Source: Harmothoe impar (Eukaryota; Annelida; Polychaeta; Phyllodocida; Polynoidae). Taken from it: a stretch of 64,000 nucleotides of DNA. Positions 48,301-59,319 of this stretch are shown here, one piece after another. The notes beneath the pieces were generated by a model. It made no database searches, was not told the DNA's origin, and saw only the letters and a list, made by a program, of their open reading frames with translations. The number at the start of each line of letters is the position of its first letter. Position 1 is the first letter of the stretch. The translations under genes were made by a program, and so were the position numbers. The stretch lies in the NCBI GenBank assembly GCA_947462335.1, contig OX381709.1, forward strand, positions 36,784,186-36,848,185, in the 5' to 3' direction.

Positions 48301-51300
48301 TACTCTATGCATGACGTCATATTTTTAGGGGGGTCAAGGGTTGCATGAGGAAACATGGCGAGGGGAGGAGGGGAGGTCAAAAATGTTCCAAAAAGGCATG
48401 ACGTCATGTATGGACGGCCCCACTTAGCCTGGGATAAGACTCACTCAAAAACATCTTTCCTTGCAGTCACGTGAGCTAGGTCGGTCTTGCGTATATCAAC
48501 ATTGAAATATAATCAGAACATAATGTTATCAGCTTCTAGTAAATTGCCTCGTACTCTGTCATCTTAGCGTCACCGGAGGAAACATTTTTCAATATCACAC
48601 ACGGTGAGACTAATCTGCTCAAAGCGTATCGGTTCAATTATATGAAACAGTGCATGCAACACTAGAAGTTACCACACATCAAGATGCGAAAACGAGTGTC
48701 CTGTGGTACAAATAATTTGGGAGTGTCTCAACCTCGTAGGGTCGGTATTACGCTGCATGCAGCATTCGCGGGTTACTCATATTTTCAATACGAAACGAAG
48801 TATTCCTAGTAGTATAACCGGTAGTACAATGTATATACAATATTGCCTGTTTGTGTTCTCAGAGGCATTAAGTAGGTCTAATCTTAACATGGCATGTATG
48901 GGGCCATTCAAATATTACGTAACAGCATAGGGGGGGAGGGGGGGTCATGAAGTTTGTTACAAAGTGTTACAGGGGGGAGGGGGGGGGGGTCTAGCCAAGT
49001 GTTACATAACAATTTTCAAAAATATATACAAAAAAGAAGTCTCTAATCTGGGAAAATGCAGCACCATCTAACAACCAGGTGTCAGCAACATTATGTTTCT
49101 CTCACCTCATCCCTATAATATTACATATAAAAATAAGGATAACAATAAACCAGTAATCATAGATCACTGGATTACAACCTTTTTGCACTAAGGGGGCATT
49201 ATGGTGCTGGGAGGGAGGGGGGGGGCAACAAACCAGGTTCACCTGGTTTCAGTGAAAAGTGTCGGTAAACAAAAGGGCATGGGAATATGACAACTAGTTA
49301 CCGTAAATTTCTGCGAATAGGTAACCCATACCTTGAGTTTGAGGAAAATCTATATCCTGCACCTGTGGTCTGTTTGACTGCTTTAGTACTGTAAAACCAA
49401 ATTTGCTCAATACGATGGGCCACGAGACCAACAACCTCAGAAAATTGCGGCCTCGCAGGAATAAGAAAAATGGTAGAAGTCTGAGTTTTTCGTATTTTTA
49501 AAAGATAATTTTTAAAGGGCACCATTTTCGCATGTATTGTTGGTGTGAGAAAAAGAGTATACATCCCCCAATATATTAATATATAAGTTATAAACACTTA
49601 ATGTTTTGTCCATTGATCGGGATGAATCCCAGGATTGGTCCTGTGGAACACAAAAACAGAGCAATTCTGCAGATCTGTAGAAATTCTGCACATCCATGGT
49701 TTCACAGCCCGGCACTCAGAGGTAGTAAATAGCTATCGCCGACCCAGCCCCATGGCAATGGAAATACTGAGAAATTGAAAAGCCTGAACTCAAAACTATG
49801 TATGGGCCATTTGACACAAGGGCTAGCATTAGTGTCTATATTGAGTTGTATCATCCTAGTTTGATTCAACCCACTGGTTATGCGAGTGCATTTGCTGGAA
49901 CATGAGCATGCCATATTTTCATTAGAATAACAGAAAGTTAAAGGTTGAGAAAGAACAAAGACAACAAAGTAATACACTTAGGCCTGCTGTCAGACATAGG
50001 GCTGCAAATACCATTTATAAAATGACGTGTGTATTGGGGGGGCAGGGGGGGATCCAGGAATTTTGGAAAGGGGGGGGGGCATGATATAGGCAATGTACTG
50101 GGGGGGTATTGAAAAATTTTACATTAAAATGTACAGGAAAATAGGGGGGGGGGTGTACCCCAGGTCTGTCCCCTTCTGAATCTGCGCCTAGGGGGGGGTA
50201 CAGGCCTGTGTTACGTAATTATGGAGGGGGGTCTAGCATTTTGTTACAGTGTGTTACAAGGGGGGGAGGGGGGGGTCAAAAAGTGGCCAAAATTGTGTTA
50301 CGTAATATTTGAATGGCCCCTATCCTTTATTCATGAGATTTGTTCTTCGTGATATCACGTACGTTGTAGAAGCTATTATACGCTACCTTTGTATCATCTG
50401 ACATGCAATTATAGCGGGTGGCACAGAATATAGACCTATAAGTTATGTCTACAACCTGGCCAATGCCTATTGCTGATTACCAGCGCACCAATTATGGCTA
50501 TACACATTTATGGGCAGCAACGTGCTTTGTTGGGTTTTTTTTGGTTTTTTTTTAATGTAATATTTATTCTGGAGGTATCAGGTTGGGCTCCTTGTTAAAA
50601 AAGTTGGTGCCCATATTCTCCTGGCTCCATGTTGATTATGAATGAATGCAGCCATGGCAGGTAGTAACATGCTATAGTGCTGCATTCATGCATCATGTTG
50701 ACACCACCGAAAGGTGCCAACTCACACATTCCGAGTAACATTTAGATTGTATCTGTGGTCGTCAAATAAGGTGCGGCATGTTAGGGCTGAGGGTGCAGCT
50801 TTAATACACACTGCCCTTCTACCCACAGGTACTCAGACGTGGTGACGGACTACGCCCAGGCGCTGTTGCTGTGTGACGGCCGTTTCTCCCTCATCATGGA
50901 CGACTGTTCCCAGGCAGAACTCCACCACCTGGACAAAATCGAATTCGATGCTCTCATGGCGCGCCTAAATGTCAAAGACAGAGCGAGCGTCTTAGGGATG
51001 ATGCCCACCATAGGGGTGGACAGTGTGGTCTCTTTGACATCAGTACATGACAACGGCACCGAGGCGCCCCCTAGCACCATCACAGGGAAAACCCCTCTGT
51101 TAATATCCCCCAGGGCCACCGTGTCAAATACAAGTGGGGCTGATTCAGGGCCCGGCTCTCAGATTCAGAGGAGCTCAGACAGTTTTGGGGCTCTTCATGA
51201 AGACGTTGTGGGTGGTAAAACAGCAGTGACCCCTGGTGGACGGAATGGACAACAGAATGGAGGTGGTGATGACAAAGTGGGGCTGTCCACAGGGAACCCG

Positions 51301-51408
51301 TTAGCGACCTCATCACGATCCTTAAAGTCTAACAATGGAAGGCTGACGGCGTCTAATGGTTTGATGACACCTTCACGACAGCAAAGGGAAAAGGGTGGCA
51401 AATCGTAG
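45307..51408 (+). CDS. Gene 1: two-exon gene, 230-aa protein of unknown family
   Basis: Exon 1 is 45307-45419, starting GAGATGG, with donor CAG|GTACAC. Exon 2 is 50829-51408, with acceptor CCCACAG|GTACTC. Joined length is 693 nt, an exact 231 codons, with the split Arg codon AG|G. Residues 1-37 are Gly/Arg/Tyr/Asn-rich (RGG- and GGYGGY-like). Residues about 38-105 are a compact, probably folded segment, opening YSDVVTDYAQ and containing FSLIMDDCSQAELHHLD; this is helical in character and the likely conserved core. The rest is Ser/Gly/Asn/Thr-rich and probably disordered, ending KGGKS. No signal peptide or membrane segment. I do not recognise the family and assign no function. The 5.4-kb intron is full of transposable elements. 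An AATAAA at 51819 is a plausible poly(A) signal. Confidence 0.7.
45787..48485. mobile_element. Composite inverted-repeat region in gene 1 intron (TGACGTCA-bearing)
   Basis: The outer arms 45787-45839 and 48438-48485 are inverse (ACCTAGCTCACGTGA and TTTGAGTGAGTCTTA). Inside, ends at about 46012 (GGGGCTGTCCATAAATGACG) and about 48421 (inverse, TATGGACGGCCCC) form a second inverted pair. Both have TGACGTCA and long G runs on the plus strand (46036-46097, 48288-48377). This may be one element with long ends or nested insertions. No transposase is visible. Confidence 0.6.
47069..47772. mobile_element. Nested fold-back element with TTAA borders (704 bp)
   Basis: The ends AAAAGAAAAGCCCACCC and GGGTGGGCTTTTCTTTT are inverse over about 40 bases (to TCTATCG/CGATAGA). 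An inner pair, GAGTGACGTCACAAGTGATT at 47210 and its inverse at 47622-47642, continues the symmetry. TTAA lies at both borders, as in piggyBac-type insertion, although the ends do not look like typical piggyBac. Non-coding. Confidence 0.65.
48900..50320. mobile_element. G-rich inverted-repeat element (about 1.4 kb), gene 1 intron
   Basis: The termini GGGGCCATTCAAATATTACG and the exact inverse CGTAATATTTGAATGGCCCC are flanked by TAT on both sides. Subterminal blocks at both ends carry long G runs on the same strand with GTGTTACA motifs. Further G8-G10 runs lie at 50070-50095 and 50146-50156. The interior has no transposase-like ORF, so it is non-autonomous. Confidence 0.7.
50680..50712 (+). 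repeat. Single copy of the CATTCATGCATCATG repeat motif
   Basis: GTGCTGCATTCATGCATCATG matches the repeat units at 24.4-24.5 kb. Confidence 0.5.
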
Positions 51409-51818
51409 GGCTGGAAACACATAGTATAGGCTATAGAAGAAGTGTGTAGCCGATAAAATGAGAATGCAATATTTCTGAGAGTTTCTGATAAAACGCTTAC
51501 ATGTCCACCGGGCTATCCTAACAATCACCCACGACCTGTGCATGTTTCTCTAAGAAGTTGTGAAATACCCCCTACCTCCCTAACACTCGAATATGTTTGC
51601 CATATCAAAGATAACCACTCAATCCAAAGTTCACAGTTGTGCTATGACGTGGAAATAATAGCTGCAACATCGACTTCAGATGATGAGGAACGCTCTCTCA
51701 CTGAGTCCATGATGAGAGCCCTAGCAGTATAAGCACATTAACAGGACACAGATATTACACAGTTTACATCACATATTTTGAAATTGAAGGTGATATAATG
51801 ATTGTCCAAGTTTTCTGC

Positions 51819-51824
51819 AATAAA
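51819..51824 (+). promoter_or_regulatory. Candidate poly(A) signal of gene 1
   Basis: AATAAA about 410 bases after the stop codon. There is no nearby competing signal within the preceding 3' sequence. Confidence 0.45.
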
Positions 51825-51829
51825 ATGGA

Positions 51830-52965
51830 ACCCAGTCATGTACATGTACCCCGGTACTAATTGCATTAGTTTATATATTAATTTGGTAATGCACATAAAA
51901 CGGTCAATGAAGACACGCGGTGTTCATGGAAATGTAACGATACGCTGTAAGAGAGACTTGGAAGAGTGACTTGTTCCAGCATCATGATTGTGTCGATGTA
52001 ATGATAGTAAACCAATATTAGTAAGGAGTTTTCAGACCCATGCATGCACAATACCAACATATCCATAACACGTTACAGGCTCTACATTTCTGAATTAAAA
52101 CTACACTTACAAAGAGAAGTTTGTATACCAACATATCTGAGATGTGCCGATTAACTTATAAATCCCGCCCCCTTAACTTGTCCCTTCCGAAGTTCAAACT
52201 TGAATAAAACAATCCCTTTAATTATGCATGCTAGAGACCTACGGATACAAAATGGACAATGGATCTTGTTTATTTCGGTTGCCATGTACAGAAGTTGCAA
52301 GTCAGCACATATAGATAAGACAACACCTTACTCATCACTCTGGGGTACTTGGCCTGTAGACATGTATCACCAGGTAGGGGGCTGTTGTCTTTGATGCTGA
52401 GTCTCATGTGGGTAACAGGTGAATACATCTGTATTCCTGATCATTCCCCCAGGCTCGCTGCACCCTGGGACGATGCCACCTGCCTAGTCTACCTGCCAAG
52501 GTGCGAGGGCACCATCAGCAGTGATACCCCTTGGGGAAGGGATTAATTCAGAAACTCTTAAGTAGTATTTATCACCCTTAATGTGATTGGGAACGGTGCA
52601 GTAAATAGAATTTGGTCAGCAGGTTATCGAGCTCCAGTTACTATCAACTTGAATATCCCATAAAATTTTCTATTGAAGTAGAATCGCTGGCAAATTATAC
52701 GGCATAGAAGCTGCATAACAAATGGTAGCAAGACGGAGCCTGGCCCCATTCACTGTCCAGGATAGTTAAAACAATATAATATTATATCATGAATCAAATC
52801 AGTCCAAGATAGAAGTTGCAGTGTTTTAATATCAAATGATATTTATCAATCTGAGAACAGTACGAGATCATAATAAAGCCTCGCAACTACCGGTAGGTAT
52901 GAAATTGCGAATGGTCTGTTAATAAACAAACAAATCTATAGATTCCCACTGTCATTCTTCGCCAA
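51830..52965. other. Intergenic, nothing recognised
   Basis: Short ORFs only. Confidence 0.4.
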
Positions 52966-52966
52966 T

Positions 52967-53420
52967 TAACCCTTTCCCTACTGGCCTTGAAATATGTCAT
53001 TTGGGACTTAACCACCGGCCATATGCCATAGGAATATGCAACTCTGCAAGTATGTGCTCCCTGGGATAGTGGCTAAGGAGTGAAATAATTTGTATTGGAG
53101 ACAGAATTTACACCTTTTTGACAGGGGGACGTAGTGTTAATGTTAAATATTTTTTGATTGATTCAAGAATTATTATTCTTTGTTTCATAGCAGGAGCTGT
53201 AATTTAGTGGTATTGATGGCCTAGAGTATCAATTTTGCTGTCCTATGGCAGCAGCGGTTTTCAAGGGTATTTTAGATGCTGCCCAGAGGCAGCAGCGGCC
53301 CTTCCCAGTGGGCAGGGAATTCTGTCCAACGTTGAATCCACGTTGATCCAACATTGAATCAACATTGACAACCATTTATCAATGTTGATTCAATGTTCTG
53401 TGCCCACTGGGTTAAAGGGT
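52967..53420 (-). repeat. Dispersed repeat, copy 2 (inverse of 40733-41078), interrupted
   Basis: Reverse-complement copy of the 345-bp repeat. Its far end is split at CGGCCCTT|TTAAAGGG by the 108-bp MITE at 53304-53411. The uninterrupted copy at 40733 supplies the empty site. Confidence 0.75.
53304..53411. mobile_element. MITE of the CCCAGTGGGC family (108 bp)
   Basis: The ends CCCAGTGGGC and GCCCACTGGG are perfect inverses. The interior is made of CAACATTGAATCAACATTGA and inverse units. TT flanks both sides. Confidence 0.8.
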
Positions 53421-54225
53421 AGAATATCTTGTTTTCCCCAATTAATGTCCGTTTAATGGCTGTTTGAAACATGTCAATAGATGAAGTGATACAACGAAAC
53501 GCTATTGTCCCATTGAGATGCATTAAATTATACACCTGTACAACTTAAGTGAATTTGACAGTGGATATGTAGATGTAACTCTTCCACCAATTTCAATTAA
53601 CATTTCCCACTTGCATCTCACATAATTGTGCTTTTGGCAGCCAAGTGAGTTTTGCCAAGGGTAGATCCAGGGCTCATGGAATGGAGATCCACCCACACAT
53701 TGAAATGCCTACATCACTTCAATTATAAACCAGTCCATATTATACATGGATTATCCAACAAAAGAAGCTTTTGTTTCACAAGCCATTATACGATTATCAA
53801 TTACATCGTCGTGTAATAACATCACGAAAGTTTGAATAATTCAATTTCAAATTGATCATTTCGTTCACTTACGTAGTGATTTCAAGAAACAGTATTCATC
53901 TAATCATATACATCTGGTTGGGTAGAATACAACATATAGAAGTATAATTTGAATGCAATTTAATGATTATTTCTAAAGTATATTATACTCTACAAAGTTA
54001 TTCACATCTGATGTAATAGAACGTCTTCCAGACTTTCAGGGATAATGAGTGCAACTAGATAATAAAAGAACGAGAATAAAGGTTCTCACTGTTAAAATTG
54101 AAATTGCACACCTCTGCATTCTGGTGTTGGGTGGAGCTGGATGAACGCATTACCTAGGGCAGGGTCAGGACAGGTGGTGCCAAACATGTGTGAATGTGCA
54201 TACCTGTAGGGGGCTGTAACACCTG

Positions 54226-54230
54226 TATAA
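54226..54230 (+). promoter_or_regulatory. Candidate TATA box of gene 2
   Basis: CTGTATAAGG lies about 75 bases before the start codon, which allows a short leader. The surrounding 54200-54300 is otherwise unremarkable. Confidence 0.45.
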
Positions 54231-54302
54231 GGGTACAAGAGGTATCTGCACACCTCATTACTGGTGTAGTCCACTCCTGTGTGTGTGGAGATGTCAGTTA
54301 CC

Positions 54303-57300
54303 ATGAGGACCGCTCTCCTCCTCCTCGGCCTGGCCTGCTGTCTGCAATGGTGTGTAGGTGAGTGGACATTTGGTAATAACCCATTTCTAGATATAGGTAA
54401 ATTGTAATGAGGGAGATAGATGACTAATTGAGTAAGTTCTGATGTCACCCTAAAGTTAGGAGACCTACATCCAAAGGAAATATGTTTAATGGATTGCAAT
54501 CCATGGGCTGTAAGATATTACATAGGGGTGAGATTGTGGCATTGAGGCCTGGCTATAGGTTGTATTTATATGGATGGAAAAAGATATATATGTACTACTA
54601 TTACAGCTTTGAATTAAATCCAGGAATTCATTCCATATCTGCACCGTTTACTGACTTTGCCTGCCTTTAGAAGTGAACTATTTCCATCTTGGTATCTGTT
54701 GCTTTCTTGCATTAAAAAGTCTATTGAGAAGAATAAGGGGAACCATTTTGCAAAATATTAACAATGTCATGTTATGGCTACTCAAACATAAAAAGTTGTT
54801 TCTCATTCCCAAGGAGAAGACATGACAAGGGCGGTTGTTTTTTGGGTGGTTTTTTTTTACTCGGGAGCTAACCCAGTGGGCACAGGACATTGAATTAACA
54901 TTGATAAATGGTTGTCAATGCTGATTCAAAGTTGATATAACGTTGATTCAACATTGAACTGACTTTTGTGCCCACTGGGAAATAGATAGGGAAAATTGGA
55001 CTTTTCATGAATAATTTTCACATTTCAGTACTTGGAGTTTATTGATCCGCAAAAGTTTTTATAATGCAAGCTATTCCTAACTCCCTGCATTACTGACACC
55101 ACGACTTTCATGAACCGTGCGAGAAGAGAAACCAGTAATCTTTTTTGACTGGCCTATCTGCAGTATTTTTGTAACAAGTTACAAATTAGAAGGGACATCG
55201 TACGATTACTGTTGAGAGAGTCAACGGTTGGGGAACAGATTTTCATTAAACATAACCTTCAGAAGTCCATGTATGGGTTTGTAAAATAGAAATCTTGGAT
55301 GCAATAAGACAGATGATTAAGTTGTGGGTTGCGTTTATTTCTGCCCCAATCAGAACTGCAGTCACAGATCGACTACACCATGAATCAGCTTTTCATTTAT
55401 TGTCTATTCCTATTCTGATCTGATTTAGAGGGGGCTTCCCTTCATCACACCAAAGACACTGCCCATCATCCCACCCACAAACGGGGGAAGATCGCCCACC
55501 ACCAGACCCCAACCCACCTCCAGAAGAAGACCCACCATGTCACTGCTGAGAAGACCTCTGAGCTGGTCCATGACACCAGGCGGACGGCAAATACAGTGGA
55601 TGTGGAGAAGGTGAAGAGGTTCCTAGCCCAGGTCCTCAAGTCAGCAAAAACTGCCAAAAACCTTCCAGTTCACTCCAAGACTGCTGCAGGAAAGGCCAAG
55701 CGCCATCTGAAGACAACAATGAAGTCTCAGAAGGGTAACCGTGTGAAACAAGATGTTCACAAAGTGAAGAAGGCTCTAGCAGAAAGAGATGCGACTACTG
55801 GCAGTGAGACTAAAGGCAGAATGCTTCTTCATGCCCTGCTCAGCAGACTGGCCAACAGGGGACACCTCAGGAAGAGACAACTACCACCATGTCCAGATAA
55901 TGCGGACTGTCCACCACCTGGTGAGTATTAAATTCAGCATGTATCTTTGTGTAAACAAGAAATGGGATTAGGCCATGATCATTCCCTCAAACACACGAAT
56001 TTCAGTACCAATTATACTAACATTTACAAGGATCCCATGAGCTCTGCCGTAGTACCTGTTCTCTAAGTGTTGCATTTAAAGGATATCATTAATTAGCTCA
56101 TATAATTGGTTCCATCTCCCAGTATAAATAAGAGAGCGATGTCATATTGAATGGCATCATACTCAGAAAATCCCTTTTCAAAACATATACTACCCCGAAT
56201 ATGAATATGACAGACAAAACAGGCACAACGTTGATGTAAATATTGAACAGGTGTGAGGCATTCCCATTGCCTCTGGTATCAACGTTGCAAGATCGCATGC
56301 ATCACTACGTTACGATAGATCGATGATAAACGTGGTTACATAGATAGCAGACATATTGCAGCAATAAATTACTTGGGTACACTTTCTTGGTGACATTTTT
56401 TCCTCCCGGATTGGCCACACATTACATAAACAAATCTGTAGTAACACCAATTAAACAGAACATGCGTCCATGGAGATGTGGTGAGACACTAAGAGGCAAT
56501 TTACATGTACTTACTGAACAAATAATTTCTAAATTACAGAGGAGGATCCGACAGAGCCGCCGGAGTCAGAGTCAGAGTCAGTGTCGAAGGAGGAGTCGGT
56601 GTCAGAATTGGTGTACTTACTGAACAAATTATTTCTAAATTACAGAGGAGGATCCTTCGGAGGAGTCAGAGTCGGAGGAGGAGGAGGAGGAGGAGGAGGA
56701 GGAGGAGGAGGAGGAGGAGGAGGAGGAGAAGAGGCTATCCACACACAAACGAGGTGAGCCATTAAAGCTGCTATACACGTTGGCACACTCAAACCTATGT
56801 TTTCTTCAGTTGTTATTCAAATGATTGTATAACCCTTTCTATATTACAATCTTCCAATTATTCTAGCAATGTGCAACATAATTCCAATAACTCCATTTCC
56901 AACTATCATTTATATTTTTGGTAGGGCTAGATAATTTAGTGTTGACAAAGCACACCAGGTGGCAGCAGTGAGTAGGCACCTAGCTGAAAGGGTTCCATTG
57001 CTGATCTTACCAACAGAGTCTACTATTATCTGATGTATCACTATACAGATGGCACTACCTTGTTGATGTAATTAAGCACTGGATAGAATGCTGGAGGCAC
57101 TTTATTTTTCCTGGTCTGTTTCTTTGAATTTAGCACAGTCAAAAGTCACAAAATAGATTGAGATCCTGCCGGAATACTGCACTAAGGAGACTATTTATAG
57201 ATATGTATAAAGTGAACTATCTATATATCTGAGGTAGTATGGCAGCTCAAACGTCACTTAGTCCAAGCCAAATGTGAAAAAGGTGTGAATTTCTTCATAA

Positions 57301-58423
57301 AGAAAAATAGGTTTTCGGTAGTGAATATGAATATTAACCCTTTACCTACCGGCCTTGAAAACATGATTTTGCCTGTAACCCCGGGCCCTATACACTGGTA
57401 ATTCTCACCTACTGTTGGGCCTGCTCTGGGGCAGCAGAATGAATATTTTGGTGATGCGCAAGGTAAGTAGCTAAATAATATAAATTTCATGTTGAAGATT
57501 TGATTTCAAAATGTTTCTGACATTTCCAGATATAAATATCAAATAACATATCCTTTTTCATAGGAGTAGGGTTCTCTCGACCCTTTAGTCAACCCAATTT
57601 AGATTATGGCATTTTCAATCTAGAATAATATTATTTACTTTTCATCCTTGTTTCAGAATTCGTACCGGAATTCGGACAGGGTATAGGGTTGTCCCAAAGG
57701 GTGATTCTTATTATGGGTATACATAGTTCCAAACATTACAGTATGCAGTAATATGTATGTACCTAAGGTCACACCAAAAAAGGTTGGTCAATGGACTTCA
57801 CTTTGGTAAAAAATGGTGCGAGCGAGTAAAATCTCTTCTTTTTTTTAGAATTTGTTTTTGTCAATGGATTTTGAAGATTTTTTTACCCCGCCTCTTACAA
57901 AAGTTCTCAGTAAAGCCATGACAAAAGGAATAGTTTTTGCTCTGGGGAAATAATAAGTTTCTTTAGTTTGTCGTAGATTCCCCCCAATCCAAGATATTTA
58001 TGATAAGTATTCATTTTATGTGGATAGTTCACAGATAAATGCATAAAACAGTTATCATTCATTAATCCTCAAGGGCAGAAACATGGCTCCAGTAATCAAG
58101 ATGAAGGAGGTAATGACGAACCATACGTTGTAGACCTTGGCCATGACACCGAGATTGCAGATGACGTTGAGGACCGTGGACGAGGTGGATCAGGAATTAT
58201 TAATCTCAATGTTGGTGGTGATGGCGGTCTGGTATCTGATAGTCTTGTTGGCCCAGGCATCCATCCATTTGGAAATTGGTATGACAAAATAGACTGGGTA
58301 AAATTGTTGGATCATGCTACCCTGGACACCACTCCTGACACCACTCCCGGCACCACTCCCGGCACCACTCCTGACACCACTCCGGGTGAAACCCCAAGTA
58401 CAACTGGGGAGCCCGGGGCCTAA
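54303..58423 (+). CDS. Gene 2: five-exon gene, secreted low-complexity protein (347 aa)
   Basis: Exons: 54303-54357, 55429-55920, 56646-56753, 57657-57700, 58079-58423. All introns are GT-AG with compatible phases (1,1,1,0), totalling 1044 nt. Exon 1 encodes a signal peptide (MRTALLLLGLACCLQWCV). Exon 2 is His/Thr/Lys-rich, then has a basic helix-like part (VEKVKRFLAQVLKSAK), then LRKRQLPPC: a furin-like RKR site followed by Gln, and a C-x5-C pair. Exon 3 is acidic, with 18 consecutive Glu codons (all GAG). Exon 4 encodes 14-15 residues (FVPEFGQG). Exon 5 is Asp/Gly-rich and ends in a TTPD/TTPG repeat, a likely O-glycosylation site. The composition suggests an extracellular matrix, mineral-binding or processed precursor protein. 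The family is not recognised. Confidence 0.75.
54872..54979. mobile_element. MITE of the CCCAGTGGGC family, in gene 2 intron 1 (108 bp)
   Basis: CCCAGTGGGCACAGGACATT at the left and GTGCCCACTGGG at the right; AA flanks both sides. Exactly the same length as the copy at 53304. Confidence 0.8.
56505..56645 (+). repeat. Tandem duplication creating an extra gene 2 mini-exon
   Basis: The intron end and exon start at 56600-56656 (TGTACTTACTGAACAAAT through ACAG|AGGAGGATCC) are repeated 106 bases upstream (about 56505-56550). The upstream copy gives a possible alternative exon, 56540-56610, reading EEDPTEPPESESES..., with a weak donor TTG|GTGTAC. That exon has phase 1 in and 0 out, so it could join exon 5 (phase 0) directly but not exon 3. 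Confidence 0.6.
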
Positions 58424-58780
58424 TAGGGGGCATCCTCAAGTATAACTGAATCCGGCTAAATGAAATCAGAATGTCGACCCTTTTTATATTCATAAACTCG
58501 GCAAGTAGCCTAATATAGATATACTGTAACTTTAATAATTGGAATTTTGGTTACAGTATCTACGGTGATAAGCAGAAGATAAAAAAAACTTGGGGTTGAT
58601 TTAATTCCAACATTATTAGATAAACATTAATGGAAGTGTCGTATTGAAATACAATTTTGTAGCATTTTGGAAGCACTTGTAGAGATATTGAACTCTCTTG
58701 ATTCGTCCATAATAGATATTTTGTTAATTACTTAATCTTAATTGACATAACTTAAATTAATTTCGGACAAAAAATGAATG

Positions 58781-58786
58781 AATAAA
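58781..58786 (+). promoter_or_regulatory. Candidate poly(A) signal of gene 2
   Basis: AATAAA about 360 bases after the stop codon, just before the TRIM insertion. Confidence 0.45.
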
Positions 58787-58956
58787 TGTATCCCATCTTC
58801 TGAATATTAGTGTGCATTTCAAGAAATGGAAAGTGCTTATTCATTGAATTCACCAATGCCTTTTTACTGGAAAAAATGTGTAACCATTGTTGTATTTTCA
58901 CAGACTTAATACATAATAATCATATATCATATTGTAACGGTCGCGGAAAAATCGTC

Positions 58957-59029
58957 TGGAGAAAGCGGGACTCGAACCCACGACCCCCTGACTCCGGAGC
59001 CAAGTGCTCTACCACTGAGCTACTTCCCC
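58957..59029 (-). tRNA. tRNA-like gene in LTR (CCG loop, Arg-like), copy 1
   Basis: 73 nt: acceptor GGGGAAG pairs fully with TTTCTCC (two G-T), discriminator A. The A box is TAGCTCAGTGGTAGAGC, the T arm GTGGG-TTCGAGT-CCCGC, the B box GGTTCGAGTCC. The anticodon loop contains CTCCGGAG. Best stem pairing (CTTGG with TCAGG) leaves an 8-nt loop, so decoding is doubtful; CCG would be Arg. T5 follows six bases after the 3' end, a Pol III terminator. Its 3' end plus CCA matches the element's own primer-binding site. Confidence 0.7.
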
Positions 59030-59319
59030 TTCTGACAATCTAACAGCGCCGTACGTTACTGGGTCGGTTCGGTAACCACTGCCCTTACACAGCTCCCCCA
59101 GCCTCTATCATGCCCCGTAGCAGCCAATGATAGAAGCTCACAGTGCCGAACCGATCCAGCCGATTTGTTGACTTGACTCCATGCTGAACTCCAACTGCCC
59201 GTACTGGGAACCAACTCTTCACTACCTGCTCCTCCAACTACCAACCGCCAGCAGGTGGCCAATCCCCAGCAAGTTGGGATGCTCCAACCGTCTAAGTCAA
59301 CCGTACCAGCGAGTGCGCT

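Noticed and set aside
50850..51422. Three minus-strand ORFs opposite gene 1 exon 2
   Set aside because: Shadow frames of a plus-strand exon whose splice phase joins exactly with exon 1.
51538..51732. 64-codon ORF downstream of gene 1 as a further exon
   Set aside because: It follows the gene 1 stop without a splice acceptor in the right phase; more likely 3' UTR noise.
54872..54979. Hairpin in intron 1 as a microRNA precursor
   Set aside because: Its ends, length and 2-bp duplication identify it as a MITE copy of a family present three times here.
58096..58287. Minus-strand ORF opposite gene 2 exon 5
   Set aside because: Shadow of the real plus-strand coding exon.
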